The notes: generated from the sequence alone by a model not told the origin. Positions 1 to 11,309 are shown, numbered from the stretch's first letter. The stretch: DNA of 64,000 bases from Sutcliffiella cohnii (GCF_002250055.1 NZ_CP018866.1:674501-738500); one strand, 5' to 3'. Made by a program: numbers and translations.

Positions 1-503
1 GACCAAACGGAAGGGTCTGCGTATATAATTTTAAGGATTTCATATGTAAAGGTAGTGAAAAATAATTTTGGTGTTATTTTTATCCATACATCACTAGAGC
101 CTATGTTTTCAACTAATTGTCCAACATATGAGATTTGTAGTTTTTTCTCCAAAGTAGAAAAGGGATGGTGAAATTGCGTATAGCATTCGGTAGCAACGTA
201 TCGTAATCCTGTACGAATAACATCCACTTTTTGTAATGTTGTGCCTTTTACATAGCCGTTTATTTTATTTTCTCGCATTCGTTGATCCAAAAGGGCAAGC
301 ACGTTTACACCAATATCTCCTAAATGAGATGGGAAAATAATAGGGTAAAGAGCGATAATGGTGTTTTGTTCTTCTGGTGTAAAGAAAGAAACATCACTGG
401 CAGCGAGTCTATTACGTATGACTCTTTGCGTGATTACGTCCCATTCGTGGAATTGATCCATTACGTTGTATTCTTCGTAATGAGGAGATTTTGGATGTTC
501 CAA
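1..503 (-). CDS. Gluconate 2-dehydrogenase subunit 3-like protein (partial)
   Basis: An open frame of about 167 codons runs off the left edge on the minus strand. I chose the TTG at 501-503 because a ribosome binding site reading AAGAAGGTG lies about 7 bases upstream. The N-terminal part carries FFTPEEQNTIIALYPIIFP followed by a stretch around DIGVNVLALLDQRM. This resembles the small subunit 3 of flavin/GMC-type gluconate 2-dehydrogenases, which in Bacillus species usually sits next to a GMC-family oxidoreductase. That partner would lie outside the window. No Tat signal is visible at the start. Family assignment is from memory of the motif and is moderate; the C-terminus is not seen. Confidence 0.55.
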   Translation of the reverse strand, partial: MEHPKSPHYEEYNVMDQFHEWDVITQRVIRNRLAASDVSFFTPEEQNTIIALYPIIFPSHLGDIGVNVLALLDQRMRENKINGYVKGTTLQKVDVIRTGLRYVATECYTQFHHPFSTLEKKLQISYVGQLVENIGSSDVWIKITPKLFFTTFTYEILKIIYADPSVW

Positions 504-636
504 TTGTGAGCACCTTCTTTCTTAATTGGGAATGTATCCCTTATAACAAGTCTACTTCAAATTAGGTGTTTTCATACAAAACTGGTTGGAGAATCTTAGG
601 TGGTTTATACCTTTAGGCTTGCCTGAGGTGGGGCTA

Positions 637-772
637 TTGCAAATAAAAGAGTGGTTACCGGTAATAAAAGGGGCTTATCGCAAATAAGAGAGTGGTTACC
701 GCAAATAAAAAGGGCTTACCGCTAATAAAAGATGGGTTTCCACAAGTAAAAGGGTGAATGACCGCAAAAAAA
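637..772. repeat. Degenerate 20-22 bp tandem repeat array
   Basis: About six head-to-tail units follow the pattern GCAAATAAAAGAGTGGTTACC, with unit lengths of 20 to 22 bases and variable positions mainly in the GAGTGG part. The array sits in the intergenic stretch 504-871. It accounts for a short minus-strand open frame there, which I do not believe is a gene. Its style (A-rich half followed by a TTACC-like core) recalls the more regular 21-bp array at 38247-38463. Nothing else was recognised in 504-636. Confidence 0.7.
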
Positions 773-816
773 GATACCGAAAATAATATGCGATTAAAAA
801 TTGTAACAACTTTAAA

Positions 817-860
817 ATAAAAAACAAGTGAGGAAAAAGTCTTAATTTTCCCCACTTGCT
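817..860 (-). terminator. Rho-independent terminator of the amidohydrolase operon
   Basis: Read on the minus strand, a stem CAAGTGGGGAAAA / TTTTTCCTCACTTG is followed by a TTTTTT run, just after the stop codon of the amidohydrolase gene. Confidence 0.8.
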
Positions 861-871
861 TGATCGAATTA

Positions 872-2113
872 TTACACTAAGTTCTTTTCGATTTGCCCAT
901 CTTTCATTACAACTTGTATGTTTTCAGTGTTTGCTAGTGAGTAAATATCGTCTAGCGGGTTCCCTTTCACAACAATGATGTCAGCTAGTTTGCCCTCTTG
1001 TAACGTTCCTACTTTATCTTCCCAACCGAGACATTCCGCGGCAGTTTTAGTCGATGCGACAATGGCATCCATTGGTGTCATTCCATAATCGACCATAAGG
1101 CCAAGTTCACGAAGGTTTATCCCGTGTGGCATAACGCCAGCGTCAGTACCCATCGCGATTTTTACACCGGCTTTATATGCACGAGCAAAACTTTCTCTAT
1201 GTTGTTCAATTACTTCTAGTGATTTTTTAACTGCAGATTGAGGCATACCAAGCTCGTCAGCCATTTCAAGAACAGCTACAGGTGCAAGTAACGTTGGAAC
1301 TAAGTAAGTTCCGTTTTCAACCATTAATTGAATCGATTCATCATCAAGGAAAATACCGTGTTCTATTGAATGAATACCTGCTTTAACAGCATTTTTAATT
1401 CCTTCTGCTCCTTGAGCGTGTGCCATTACTTTGACACCTTTACGGAATTTTCCTTCCTCTACAATTACCTTTAGCTCTTCTAACGAGAATTGAGTGAACT
1501 CTGGATGGTCTGTCGCACTTAAAACTCCACCAGTAGCATGCACTTTAATGACCTCAGCTCCTGCACGTAACATTTCTCTTGTTTTCTTACGGACTTCTTC
1601 CACACCGTCACAGCGCCCATCTGGCATACCAGGGTAGTTAGAGGGAAGTAAATCTAACACTTGACCTGATACTTGATAGCCGTCTCCATGACCACCAGTA
1701 ATCGTTAATGCATTAATACTAACTTGTAATCGAGGACCTTTAATATATCCTTGTTCAACAGCTTGTTTAACCCCAAGATCTGCCCCAAGCGCATCACGAA
1801 CAGATGTTACACCAGCGTTTAGTGTCTTTTCTAAATATTTTTCCGCTTTATAATACATCATCGAAAATGGTGTTGTTAATCTTTTCTCAATTGGTTCGTA
1901 TTCAAACATCATATGAACGTGTGAATCGATAAAGCCGGGTAAAACAGTGCCGCCTTGAGCATCAACAATTGTTTCATCTCCAGTGGAAGTGTACTCACTT
2001 TCAGGCCCAACGTATTCAATCAATTTATCATTAACTACGACAATATAATCTAATTTTTGTTCTGCACCTGTTCCATCTATAACTACTCCGTTTTTAAAAA
2101 CAGTTTTTTTCAT
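872..2113 (-). CDS. Amidohydrolase family protein (imidazolonepropionase/prolidase-like)
   Basis: A 413-residue metal-dependent amidohydrolase of the TIM-barrel superfamily. Visible metal and catalytic residues are the HxH pair H65/H67 in FIDSHVHMM, K190 in VIKVHATGG (probable bridging lysine), H232 in MAHAQGAE, H252 in SIEHG and D324 in GTDAGVMPHG. A small beta-sandwich is split between the N- and C-termini, with the usual LADIIVVKGNPL segment near the end. No signal peptide, so cytoplasmic. Close relatives include Xaa-Pro dipeptidases and imidazolonepropionase-like hydrolases; the substrate cannot be read from the sequence. The start ATG is preceded by AGGAGGAATT. It lies 12 bases downstream of a membrane protein gene on the same strand and is probably co-transcribed, which suggests hydrolysis of an imported compound. 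Confidence 0.85.
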   Translation of the reverse strand: MKKTVFKNGVVIDGTGAEQKLDYIVVVNDKLIEYVGPESEYTSTGDETIVDAQGGTVLPGFIDSHVHMMFEYEPIEKRLTTPFSMMYYKAEKYLEKTLNAGVTSVRDALGADLGVKQAVEQGYIKGPRLQVSINALTITGGHGDGYQVSGQVLDLLPSNYPGMPDGRCDGVEEVRKKTREMLRAGAEVIKVHATGGVLSATDHPEFTQFSLEELKVIVEEGKFRKGVKVMAHAQGAEGIKNAVKAGIHSIEHGIFLDDESIQLMVENGTYLVPTLLAPVAVLEMADELGMPQSAVKKSLEVIEQHRESFARAYKAGVKIAMGTDAGVMPHGINLRELGLMVDYGMTPMDAIVASTKTAAECLGWEDKVGTLQEGKLADIIVVKGNPLDDIYSLANTENIQVVMKDGQIEKNLV

Positions 2114-2125
2114 CTGTAATTCCTC

Positions 2126-3292
2126 CTATAACGTTTGAACAATAATTCCAGCAATCACAACGGATGCTACTGTTACAGTAGTGAAGCCTCCAATTAACAT
2201 CGGCGGAACTAATTCGTCAAAAATTGCTTTTTCTTCTTCTTTATTTCTAGCCGCACTTCGAGCTGCCTCTTCACATAAAATGTAATCTGCTGGAAAGCCG
2301 AATAATGCAGTTAATGCGACAGGCATTCCTTTCAGTGGATCCCATTTTACTAGTTTAGAAACAACGTATCCACCAATACAAATGCCTAACGTTCCAATAG
2401 TTAAAATTGCTAATATAGCAGGAAGGTTCTCAACTACTTGCTGTGGGGTAACTCCACCCATCGTACCGATAACAACGAAAAGAATTCCAATCATTGTGAT
2501 AGTAAAAGAATTTGATTTTTCTAATGTACGTGGTTCAAATATACGGAGTTTTAAACCTACTATTCCGATTGCTAAGCACCATAAGCTGTAATGTACTGGA
2601 GTAATTTCTCCCAGTGCTACACCAATTGCAGCACCTACGAAAACGAAGAATAATTTTAATGTTAAGCTAGATTTTACGGCACTAGCATTTTCTTTTGTTG
2701 CGGCACTTTCTTCATTAGCTTCTTTTAACATCGGAATAAAAGTACCGTCATCCATTTGCTTTTTTATTTTTATCGAATAGCGTCTCATGAAATTTAACGC
2801 CAGTGGCATCCCAACCACACCTTGAAAGGCAACGATAAGTGCTGGTATGATGATTAAACTTGTCATTCCAATTTCAGTTAACTTTTCAGACGTTATAATT
2901 AAAGCAACGATGCCGCCCGTTACGGGGCCTAATCCTGCAACTGCTGTAGCATAATCAAAAAATAAAGGAATAATAGCGAGAATTAACGCGGCAGCAGTGA
3001 TTAGTCCTCCTAATGAAATTAATACAGCCTTTATTTGACTCTTTAATAATGAAAAAGGTATTAGAGTTCCCATATGAAGAATTGCTGGCCCAATTAAGAG
3101 TGCTCCTAAAGCAGGGAACATTGCTTTGTCTAAAATATCTGCAGGAAATATTCCTGTCCATACACATAGTAAATATCCAAGCATTGCTGTAAGTAACATT
3201 GGGACTCTTGCTCTAGATATTATCGAAATCCATTCTCCAAGTGCAAGTAGTGCAAAGATAAGGGTGGTAGCGATTAGTGGATTGTCAATCAT
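2126..3292 (-). CDS. Polytopic membrane protein, putative transporter
   Basis: 388 residues with about ten hydrophobic segments and a charged cytoplasmic loop near residues 175-210. The conserved-looking segment GLGPVTGGIVALIITSEKL is reminiscent of sodium-coupled carboxylate/glutamate carriers, but I cannot assign a family with confidence. It is the first gene of an operon with the amidohydrolase 12 bases downstream, so import of the amidohydrolase substrate is a reasonable inference. The C-terminal region ends with a last hydrophobic helix VTVASVVIAGIIVQTL. The ATG is preceded by a GGAGGCA-type ribosome binding site. Confidence 0.6.
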   Translation of the reverse strand: MIDNPLIATTLIFALLALGEWISIISRARVPMLLTAMLGYLLCVWTGIFPADILDKAMFPALGALLIGPAILHMGTLIPFSLLKSQIKAVLISLGGLITAAALILAIIPLFFDYATAVAGLGPVTGGIVALIITSEKLTEIGMTSLIIIPALIVAFQGVVGMPLALNFMRRYSIKIKKQMDDGTFIPMLKEANEESAATKENASAVKSSLTLKLFFVFVGAAIGVALGEITPVHYSLWCLAIGIVGLKLRIFEPRTLEKSNSFTITMIGILFVVIGTMGGVTPQQVVENLPAILAILTIGTLGICIGGYVVSKLVKWDPLKGMPVALTALFGFPADYILCEEAARSAARNKEEEKAIFDELVPPMLIGGFTTVTVASVVIAGIIVQTL

Positions 3293-3575
3293 GCTGTATG
3301 CCTCCTATGAATGAAAATATGAATTAAAAAGTAATTCAAAATATAGCACCATAAAAAGAGATTGTCCACATGATTTTCAGACTTTTCCCACTGTTTCGGC
3401 ACAGATATTTTTAAACTTTCAGTGAATTGTTATTCATTTGAAAGTTAAAGATTCTTACATAACAATATGTAAAGCGTTTACTAAAAAAATGTATAGTTTG
3501 TCGAAACTTGTCGAAAAAAATATTTATTTAGTATAGTTGATAAACAAAACAATAAAGTAATTTATGTATTAAATA
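3293..3575. other. Intergenic region, AT-rich, no gene
   Basis: About 280 bases upstream of the membrane protein/amidohydrolase operon, with no convincing coding frame on either strand. The palindrome-like TGTAAAGCGTTTACT near 3468-3482 resembles a CcpA catabolite-repression element but deviates at the first two consensus positions, so it is only a weak candidate. Confidence 0.4.
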
Positions 3576-3606
3576 GAAAAAGTTTGACATTAATATGTCA
3601 AACTTT
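3576..3606 (-). terminator. Rho-independent terminator
   Basis: Perfect inverted repeat AAAGTTTGACAT / ATGTCAAACTTT with a 4-base loop. On the minus strand it follows the stop codon of the 131-residue membrane protein gene and continues into TTTTTCTATTT. Confidence 0.85.
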
Positions 3607-3610
3607 CCCT

Positions 3611-4006
3611 TTAATACCATATGATTAAGAGTGCGAAAATTCCCATTGAACCTACAAAAGTTGGTAGTGTAATCGGCGGGCCTGCCATTACATTTTCTTT
3701 TCTAAACCCACCAGTTCGTTTGTTAATAGACTTCCAATGAAGTACCCCTCCATAAAAACCAACCGCTATTACAATGACAGAGAGCAGTGTATGTATCCAA
3801 GCGAGCCAATTATATGGGAATATTGCCGTAATTATAGCAATGATGCTTGCAAGAGGGAGACTCACGACGGGGATGTACATTTGCCAAGCGTGAAATCTTC
3901 CTCTACTGTGCCAAAGATAAATTTGTATCCATAGTGTAAAGTATCCGAAGCCTAATAATAACGTAAGTAATCTTGCTAAACTCCAAGAATCCCAACCAAG
4001 TATCAT
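3611..4006 (-). CDS. Small four-helix membrane protein, function unknown
   Basis: 131 residues with four predicted transmembrane segments (roughly 10-30, 42-62, 68-88 and 110-130) and a basic loop around residues 92-103. I do not recognise a characterised family. It is a single-gene unit with its own terminator. The start ATG follows a GGAGGTGCTC ribosome binding site. It diverges from yhcX on the other side of a 150-base intergenic region. Confidence 0.6.
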   Translation of the reverse strand: MILGWDSWSLARLLTLLLGFGYFTLWIQIYLWHSRGRFHAWQMYIPVVSLPLASIIAIITAIFPYNWLAWIHTLLSVIVIAVGFYGGVLHWKSINKRTGGFRKENVMAGPPITLPTFVGSMGIFALLIIWY

Positions 4007-4156
4007 AAGAGCACCTCCTGAAGGTACATTTTCCCATTATTATTGTCACTTTCACATGAACTATTCAGCATAGTAATCGAATGAGTTTTGGAATACTGAA
4101 GTTAGGGAAAATAAAAAGTAGTAGATAGTTTGGACAAATAAAGGAGATGGACGGTT

Positions 4157-5692
4157 TTGTCAAAAATAGATTTATCAAAGTTTGAAAAGAAAATGATTAT
4201 TCGGAATATGGAAGAAGAGGATATTGAACGGATAATTACGATGCAACATACATGCTTTCCAGGAATGATTCCATGGACAAAGGATCAATTAGAGAGTCAT
4301 TTATCCATTTTCCCAGAAGGACAATTTTGTGCAGAGTATGACGGTGAAATAATTGGTTCTTGCTCCAGCCTTATTATTAATTTTGATGAGTATGATGATC
4401 GGCATACGTGGGATGACATTACCGATGAAGGTTACATAACAAACCATAATCCAGATGGATACAATTTATACGGAATTGAAGTAATGGTCCATCCAGATTT
4501 TCGCCGTATGAAGGTAGGGCATCGTTTATATGAAGCTAGAAAACACTTAGCACGAAGATTAAATTTAAAAAGTATTATCATCGGTGGGCGGATTCCTAAT
4601 TATCATAAATACGAGCAAGATATGACGCCACGGGAATATGTCAGACAAGTAATGCGCCATAAAATTTACGATCCGGTACTTTCTTTTCAATTGTTAAATG
4701 AATTTACATTAATGAGAATTAATCCTGGGTATTTGCCGGATGATGTTGCGTCGAATAAATATGCTACGTTGATGGAATGGAATAACGTAGATTTTGTTCC
4801 AGTGTCTAAGCGACACTTTAAAACCTCCTTTCCAGTACGGATTTGTGTTGTCCAATATAAAATGAAGCAAATTAATTCTTTTGAAGAATTTGCAACACAA
4901 GTGGAATATTATACGGATGTTGCTTCGGATGCAGGATCAGATTTTGCGGTTTTCCCAGAAATTTTTACGACACAACTTATGTCCATTTTACATGAAAAAG
5001 TTCCGAGTAAAGCGGTGCAACGTTTAACAGCATTTACTGAACAATACATTCAATTATTTACGGATTTAGCCGTTAAATATAATGTTAATATTATCGGTGG
5101 TTCGCATTTTGTTGAAGAGGATGAAAAAATATATAATATTGCTTATTTATTTCGCCGTGACGGTACGATTGAAAAACAATATAAACTTCACATTACCCCT
5201 AATGAACGTAAATGGTGGGGAATAAGTCGAGGAGATCGAGTAAGAGTATTCAATACTGATTGTGGAAAGATTGCCATTCAAATATGTTATGATATCGAAT
5301 TTCCAGAGTTAGCTCGAATTGCAACAGAAAAAGGTGCCAATATTATTTTTTGTCCGTTTAATACAGAAGATCGCCAAGGTTATTTACGGGTTCGCTATTG
5401 TGCGCAAGCAAGAGCGGTTGAAAATCAAATTTACACCGTAATCGCAGGAACATGTGGTAATTTACCACAAGTGGAAAATATGGATATTCAATATGCACAG
5501 TCAGCCATATTTGCACCTTCTGATTTTGAATTTGCTCGTGATGGAATAGTAGGAGAATGTAATGCCAATATAGAAATGGTAGTCATAGGTGATGTAGATT
5601 TAGAAATATTACGAAGACAAAGACAGTCAGGAACAGTACGTCAACTAAAAGACAGACGAAAAGATATTTATTCCATAAAATATAAACAATAG
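4157..5692 (+). CDS. yhcX: GNAT acetyltransferase-nitrilase fusion, YhcX-like
   Basis: 511 residues with two domains. Residues about 10-215 form a GNAT N-acetyltransferase domain with an acetyl-CoA loop region HPDFRRMKVGHRLYEARK. Residues about 225-500 form a carbon-nitrogen hydrolase (nitrilase superfamily) with the expected E-K-C triad in FPEIF, YKLHITPNE and QICYDIEFPE. Length and arrangement match B. subtilis YhcX (about 513 residues). The start is TTG behind AAGGAGATGG. In B. subtilis yhcX precedes the glp cluster and yhxB, and the same gene order is kept here. Probably a cytoplasmic amidase or deaminating hydrolase; the substrate is unknown. Confidence 0.9.
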   Translation: MSKIDLSKFEKKMIIRNMEEEDIERIITMQHTCFPGMIPWTKDQLESHLSIFPEGQFCAEYDGEIIGSCSSLIINFDEYDDRHTWDDITDEGYITNHNPDGYNLYGIEVMVHPDFRRMKVGHRLYEARKHLARRLNLKSIIIGGRIPNYHKYEQDMTPREYVRQVMRHKIYDPVLSFQLLNEFTLMRINPGYLPDDVASNKYATLMEWNNVDFVPVSKRHFKTSFPVRICVVQYKMKQINSFEEFATQVEYYTDVASDAGSDFAVFPEIFTTQLMSILHEKVPSKAVQRLTAFTEQYIQLFTDLAVKYNVNIIGGSHFVEEDEKIYNIAYLFRRDGTIEKQYKLHITPNERKWWGISRGDRVRVFNTDCGKIAIQICYDIEFPELARIATEKGANIIFCPFNTEDRQGYLRVRYCAQARAVENQIYTVIAGTCGNLPQVENMDIQYAQSAIFAPSDFEFARDGIVGECNANIEMVVIGDVDLEILRRQRQSGTVRQLKDRRKDIYSIKYKQ

Positions 5693-5725
5693 AAAGCTCT
5701 TCTTTGAGAGCTTTCTATTGTTTCT
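5685..5725. terminator. Bidirectional rho-independent terminator
   Basis: Inverted repeat AACAATAGAAAGCTCT / AGAGCTTTCTATTGTT between the convergent yhcX and LysM genes, overlapping the yhcX stop codon, with T-rich tails on both strands. Confidence 0.85.
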
Positions 5726-6811
5726 TTAAAATCGATATTCAATTAATGAGGGGTTAGCGGAATCTTGATAAATGATAGTGATTACTGCTCCGCTATAGAG
5801 GTCGAATGCTTTTCCAGTCCCATACGCCACTCTTAGGACAACAGGTTCGTCATAACCACTTATTAGTAATTCAATCGTGCTATTATCAATTGCCCCGACA
5901 ACATCAGCATCTACTTTATATAAGTTAGGAGCTTTTATCGTTAGTTTTTGGCCAATTAGAACGTAATCATTTTTCATATTGTTTGTTTTTTTCAGTGATT
6001 CAACGGAAATTTGAAATCTTTTCGCAATATTCCACAATGTATCTCCTGGTACAACTGTATATGTTCCACTTTCTACTTTTTCTCCATAAAAAACAGATTG
6101 ACTGCCTTTTGGTTGGCTAGTTGAATTTTTCACTAATGACAATGTTTGACCTACATAAATAGTCGAAGAAGTTAAGTTGTTTGCTGCCTTTAATTCATCT
6201 ACAGTTAACCCATTTTTTCTTGCTATTGAAAATAAAGTATCACCTTTCGTTACTACGTGAGTTGTTTTCGGAATTTGTAAAGTTTGGTCAACTTTAATTA
6301 TGTTGTTTTGCAACCCGTTGTAGTTTTTTAATTGTTGAACTGTAATGCCGTACCTTTTAGCAATAGAATAAAGTGTTTCACCGTTTTTAACAATATGAGA
6401 ATGAGTGCTATTATGACCGGAAACGTTTTCTTTTGCTGGTACTTTTAATGTTTGTCCAACTTTAATCGTGTCAGTTTGTAAGTTATTAGTTTCTTTTAAT
6501 TCTTTTACAGAGACTCCATAAGTTCTTGATAAAGAATAAAGAGTGTCCCCTTGTACTACTTTATGATTGCCTACCGACTTATCGGCTAACATATGGGTTG
6601 TTCCAAATGTTATGAAAGCACTAGCAGCTAAAATACCTGCAATAATAAAACTTGTAACTTTCCTTTTCTTTCTTCTTCTTTCTAGTACTTTTGATTTTTG
6701 AATGCGTTGCTTTCTAGATGTTGTAATAAGCTTTTTTTCTTTTTCCAACTTTTCCAACTCCCTTGTGAAATTTATGGACTTATTAGCAAAATTTGTCGAA
6801 TAATCCACCAA
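5726..6811 (-). CDS. Membrane-anchored protein with four LysM domains
   Basis: 361 residues. A basic cytoplasmic N-terminus (RRRKKRK) is followed by one transmembrane helix at about 54-72 and then four LysM repeats, each with the VxxGDTLxSIA...LKxxNNL pattern (about 82-126, 137-180, 183-226 and 248-291). The C-terminal part from about 295 has no family I recognise. LysM domains bind N-acetylglucosamine polymers such as peptidoglycan, so this is probably a cell-wall-associated protein held in the membrane; no catalytic domain is evident. The longest frame starts at a TTG at 6811 with a poor ribosome binding site. A TTG at 6748 (residue 22) has AAGGGAG eight bases upstream and is an attractive alternative start. 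Confidence 0.8.
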   Translation of the reverse strand: MVDYSTNFANKSINFTRELEKLEKEKKLITTSRKQRIQKSKVLERRRKKRKVTSFIIAGILAASAFITFGTTHMLADKSVGNHKVVQGDTLYSLSRTYGVSVKELKETNNLQTDTIKVGQTLKVPAKENVSGHNSTHSHIVKNGETLYSIAKRYGITVQQLKNYNGLQNNIIKVDQTLQIPKTTHVVTKGDTLFSIARKNGLTVDELKAANNLTSSTIYVGQTLSLVKNSTSQPKGSQSVFYGEKVESGTYTVVPGDTLWNIAKRFQISVESLKKTNNMKNDYVLIGQKLTIKAPNLYKVDADVVGAIDNSTIELLISGYDEPVVLRVAYGTGKAFDLYSGAVITIIYQDSANPSLIEYRF

Positions 6812-6925
6812 CTATTTCGGAAGAGGTTAAGTGTTTATTGGGGTTGATTTTTAAAATGAGTCTTTCTGTTTAGAGGAATGATTTAAATAGGTATTTTGGA
6901 AGGAGGTGATTCAATAAAAAATAGG

Positions 6926-6953
6926 TAAAAAGCTGCTATTTTTTTAGCAGCTC
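6926..6953 (-). terminator. Rho-independent terminator of the DUF4395 gene
   Basis: On the minus strand GAGCTGCTA / TAGCAGCTTTTT forms a hairpin with a T-run directly after the stop of the DUF4395 gene. Confidence 0.8.
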
Positions 6954-6957
6954 TTCA

Positions 6958-7380
6958 CTATCCGTTATTTTGTTGTCTTTTAAATTGATATTGCTGCCAT
7001 TGAAATCGTATAAAACATCCAACACAAAAGCCTAAATTTGCAACAAGAGCGGCTAGACCTACCATGATTGCAAAGATGAATCCAAGTGTCGGAATTCCAA
7101 AATTAAAGCCAATAAGTGAAATCCCTAAACATGTAACTGCAATTGTTTGATTAAATTGAAGTTGTGCGATTTCTTCTTGAGGATAGGAAGATTTATGTTT
7201 TCTTAAAAATTGTGATCCAATTAAAATAATAGGATTCTTTTTAAACAACAACCCGATTATTCCAGTGATAAAGGGAAGCAATAATAGATTGTATAACCCC
7301 GTACTTAATGAAAGAAGAACAATAATGAAGATAAACCATTGATTTAGCGTAACTAATGGTATCGGAACAGTTTTATTCAT
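6958..7380 (-). CDS. DUF4395 family membrane protein
   Basis: 140 residues. The pattern IPLVTLNQWFIF, FNQTIAVTCLG and the C-terminal GFCVGCFIRFQWQQYQFKR with its Cys-x2-Cys pair match my recollection of the DUF4395 family. There are about four transmembrane segments. Function is unknown; relatives often occur with thiol/redox or sulfur-related genes, but there is no such neighbour here. It stands alone, divergent from glpK across a 282-base gap. Confidence 0.75.
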   Translation of the reverse strand: MNKTVPIPLVTLNQWFIFIIVLLSLSTGLYNLLLLPFITGIIGLLFKKNPIILIGSQFLRKHKSSYPQEEIAQLQFNQTIAVTCLGISLIGFNFGIPTLGFIFAIMVGLAALVANLGFCVGCFIRFQWQQYQFKRQQNNG

Positions 7381-7614
7381 ACTAAATACACCTACTTATA
7401 TCGGAATACTTATATTTTACTCGCACTTATATGTATTGTTCAACTTTTATGTACTTATTATCATTACAGTTGTTGTTACTTGTAGCTATCCAATTTAAAA
7501 TGGAAATAGTTACTGATTGACGGACAAATGAACTTTTTAGTCTAGTGCTATTCACACCATTTTGTGGCATTACTAGGAATAGTCCACCATATGATGATAA
7601 AAAACCTTACATAA

Positions 7615-9153
<1,539 letters not shown>

Positions 9154-9173
9154 ACGGTTTTGATGAGGAGAGA

Positions 9174-9232
9174 GAACAACAACTAACATATTCAAGTATA
9201 ATTTACTTGTGTCTGTTAGTTTGTTCTTTTTT
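9174..9232 (+). terminator. Terminator after glpK
   Basis: GAACAACAACTAACA pairs with TGTTAGTTTGTTC across a longer loop that holds a second small stem, then TTTTTTT. Confidence 0.75.
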
Positions 9233-9421
9233 TATATAGTTAAAAGAAGGTAATCAGTAGAAGCTGTACATAAACAAGTAAAGACAAATCTCCATTCAAT
9301 AATTGACACTTTTTTAGTATAATGATGGGGATTGCATTATTTGTCATTAAATATAAGCAGGAATTAAACTAGAAATAAAGAAAAAGTACATATTGATTAG
9401 TAATGAAATGGAGGAAGTAAA

Positions 9422-11161
9422 ATGAGTTGGACTGATAAGTACGAATTATGGGAAAAGCATACAAATTTAGACGATGAAATGAAACAACTGCTACAAGCGA
9501 TGAGTGAAGATGATAAAGCGAAAGAAGAAGCGTTTTATAAAAACTTAGAATTTGGAACAGGAGGCATGCGTGGAGAAATCGGTGCAGGAACAAATCGCAT
9601 GAATGTTTATACAGTTCGAAAGGCGTCAGAAGGTCTTGCTAAATATATTGCTTCTTTTGGTGAGGAAGCAAAAAATCGTGGGGTTGTGATTGCCTATGAT
9701 TGTAGACATAAATCGCCAGAATTTGCGATGGAAGCAGCTAAAACGATTGCTAGCCATGGGATCCAAACGTATGTATTTGAGAGTTTACGTCCAACACCAG
9801 TACTATCGTTTGCAGTTCGTTATCTCCATGCTTTTTCAGGTATTGTTGTTACTGCAAGTCATAATCCTCCTGAATACAACGGTTACAAAGTTTACGGTCC
9901 GGACGGCAGTCAATTACCGCCTCAAGAAGCAGATGAGGTAATTGAAAAAGTAAATGAAGTCGAAAACGAATTAACGATAGAAGTTGCTTCTAAAGAAGAG
10001 TTAATCGAAAAAGGATTAATTAAAATTATTAGTGAACCAGTGGACTCTGCCTACTTACAGCAGCTAAAAACAATTACGCTACATCCGGAGCTTGCAGCAG
10101 AAATGGGAGAAGAAGTAAAAGTTGTCTTTACACCACTTCATGGAACAGCAAACCTTCCCGTAAGACAGGGATTAGAGGCGCTTGGATATAAAAATGTTCA
10201 TGTTGTAAAAGAACAGGAAGTTCCAGACCCTAACTTTTCTACTGTTCAATCACCTAACCCAGAAGAGCATGCTGCTTTTGAATTAGCTATTCGTGACGGA
10301 AAAGAAATAGACGCAGACTTACTTATAGCAACAGACCCAGATGCAGACCGTTTAGGTATTGCTGTGAAAAATGAGCACGGTGAATATGTTATCTTAACTG
10401 GTAACCAAACAGGAGCACTGTTTTTACATTACTTATTATCAGAAAGAAAGCAGTTAGGCTTGTTGCCAAACAATGGAGTTATGTTAAAAACAATTGTTAC
10501 ATCTGAATTTGGTAGAGTTATTGCCGATAGTTTTGGTGTGAAAACGGTTGATACGTTAACTGGATTTAAATTTATTGGGGAAAAAATTAAACAATATGAA
10601 GAAACAGGCGAATATACATTCCAATTTGGTTATGAAGAAAGCTACGGAAGTTTAATCGCAGACTTTGCACGTGATAAAGATGCTGTACAAGCTGCAATAA
10701 TGGCGGTAGAAATATGTGCTTTCTATAAGAAACAAGGGTTAACAATATATGAAGCATTAATGAGCTTATATGAAAAATATGGCTATTATTTAGAAGGACT
10801 TCGTTCTCTTACATTGAAAGGAAAAGATGGAGCAGAACAAATTGCGAACTTACTGGCAACGTTCCGAGCTGAACCTCCGACTGAATTTGCAGGTTTAACA
10901 GTTAATGTAACAGAGGACTATAGTAAACAAGAAAAGGTAAATGTTCAAACTGGAGAAAAAAGTACAATTCAATTACCAACTTCTAATGTATTGAAATATT
11001 TCTTAGAGGATGGATCATGGGTATGTATGCGCCCTTCAGGTACAGAACCGAAAGTTAAATTTTACTTTGGTGTTCAATCCGACACATTAGCTCAAAGCGA
11101 ACAAAAACTAGAGAGTATTGCAACTGATGTAATGGGAAAAGTAAATCAATTATTAAAATAG
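9422..11161 (+). CDS. pgcA: Phosphoglucomutase / phosphomannomutase PgcA
   Basis: 579 residues, nearly identical in length to B. subtilis PgcA (YhxB). It shows the phosphoserine loop [13 protein letters not shown], the magnesium-binding loop DPDADRLG, the sugar-binding region FGYEESYG and the C-terminal phosphate-binding motif RPSGTEPK. It interconverts glucose-6-phosphate and glucose-1-phosphate, feeding UDP-glucose for glycolipid and teichoic acid synthesis. ATG start with GGAGGAAGTAAA. Its position between glpK and yhcYZ follows the B. subtilis order. Confidence 0.96.
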   Translation: MSWTDKYELWEKHTNLDDEMKQLLQAMSEDDKAKEEAFYKNLEFGTGGMRGEIGAGTNRMNVYTVRKASEGLAKYIASFGEEAKNRGVVIAYDCRHKSPEFAMEAAKTIASHGIQTYVFESLRPTPVLSFAVRYLHAFSGIVVTASHNPPEYNGYKVYGPDGSQLPPQEADEVIEKVNEVENELTIEVASKEELIEKGLIKIISEPVDSAYLQQLKTITLHPELAAEMGEEVKVVFTPLHGTANLPVRQGLEALGYKNVHVVKEQEVPDPNFSTVQSPNPEEHAAFELAIRDGKEIDADLLIATDPDADRLGIAVKNEHGEYVILTGNQTGALFLHYLLSERKQLGLLPNNGVMLKTIVTSEFGRVIADSFGVKTVDTLTGFKFIGEKIKQYEETGEYTFQFGYEESYGSLIADFARDKDAVQAAIMAVEICAFYKKQGLTIYEALMSLYEKYGYYLEGLRSLTLKGKDGAEQIANLLATFRAEPPTEFAGLTVNVTEDYSKQEKVNVQTGEKSTIQLPTSNVLKYFLEDGSWVCMRPSGTEPKVKFYFGVQSDTLAQSEQKLESIATDVMGKVNQLLK

Positions 11162-11178
11162 TATGTTGTAAACGTAAG

Positions 11179-11207
11179 AGAGGTCAGAACTATTCTGGCC
11201 TCTTTTT
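11179..11207 (+). terminator. Terminator after pgcA
   Basis: AGAGGTCAGAA / TTCTGGCCTCT hairpin followed by TTTTTC. Confidence 0.85.
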
Positions 11208-11309
11208 CAGTCTAAAGTCTTAGGAAAAACTCGACTATTTTATAAGTTAAAACAGTGGTAAGGATTGCTATAATAGAAATAACAAATGGGTAAAGGGGTT
11301 TAGGGAGAA

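Noticed and set aside
655..855. 66-codon frame on the minus strand
   Set aside because: It runs through the tandem repeat and the terminator of the amidohydrolase gene, with no ribosome binding site.
3468..3482. CcpA cre-like sequence TGTAAAGCGTTTACT
   Set aside because: The spacing within the palindrome differs from the consensus at two positions; kept only as a weak note.
9303..9323. TTGACA and TATAAT before pgcA
   Set aside because: The spacer is only 9 bases, too short for a sigma-A promoter.
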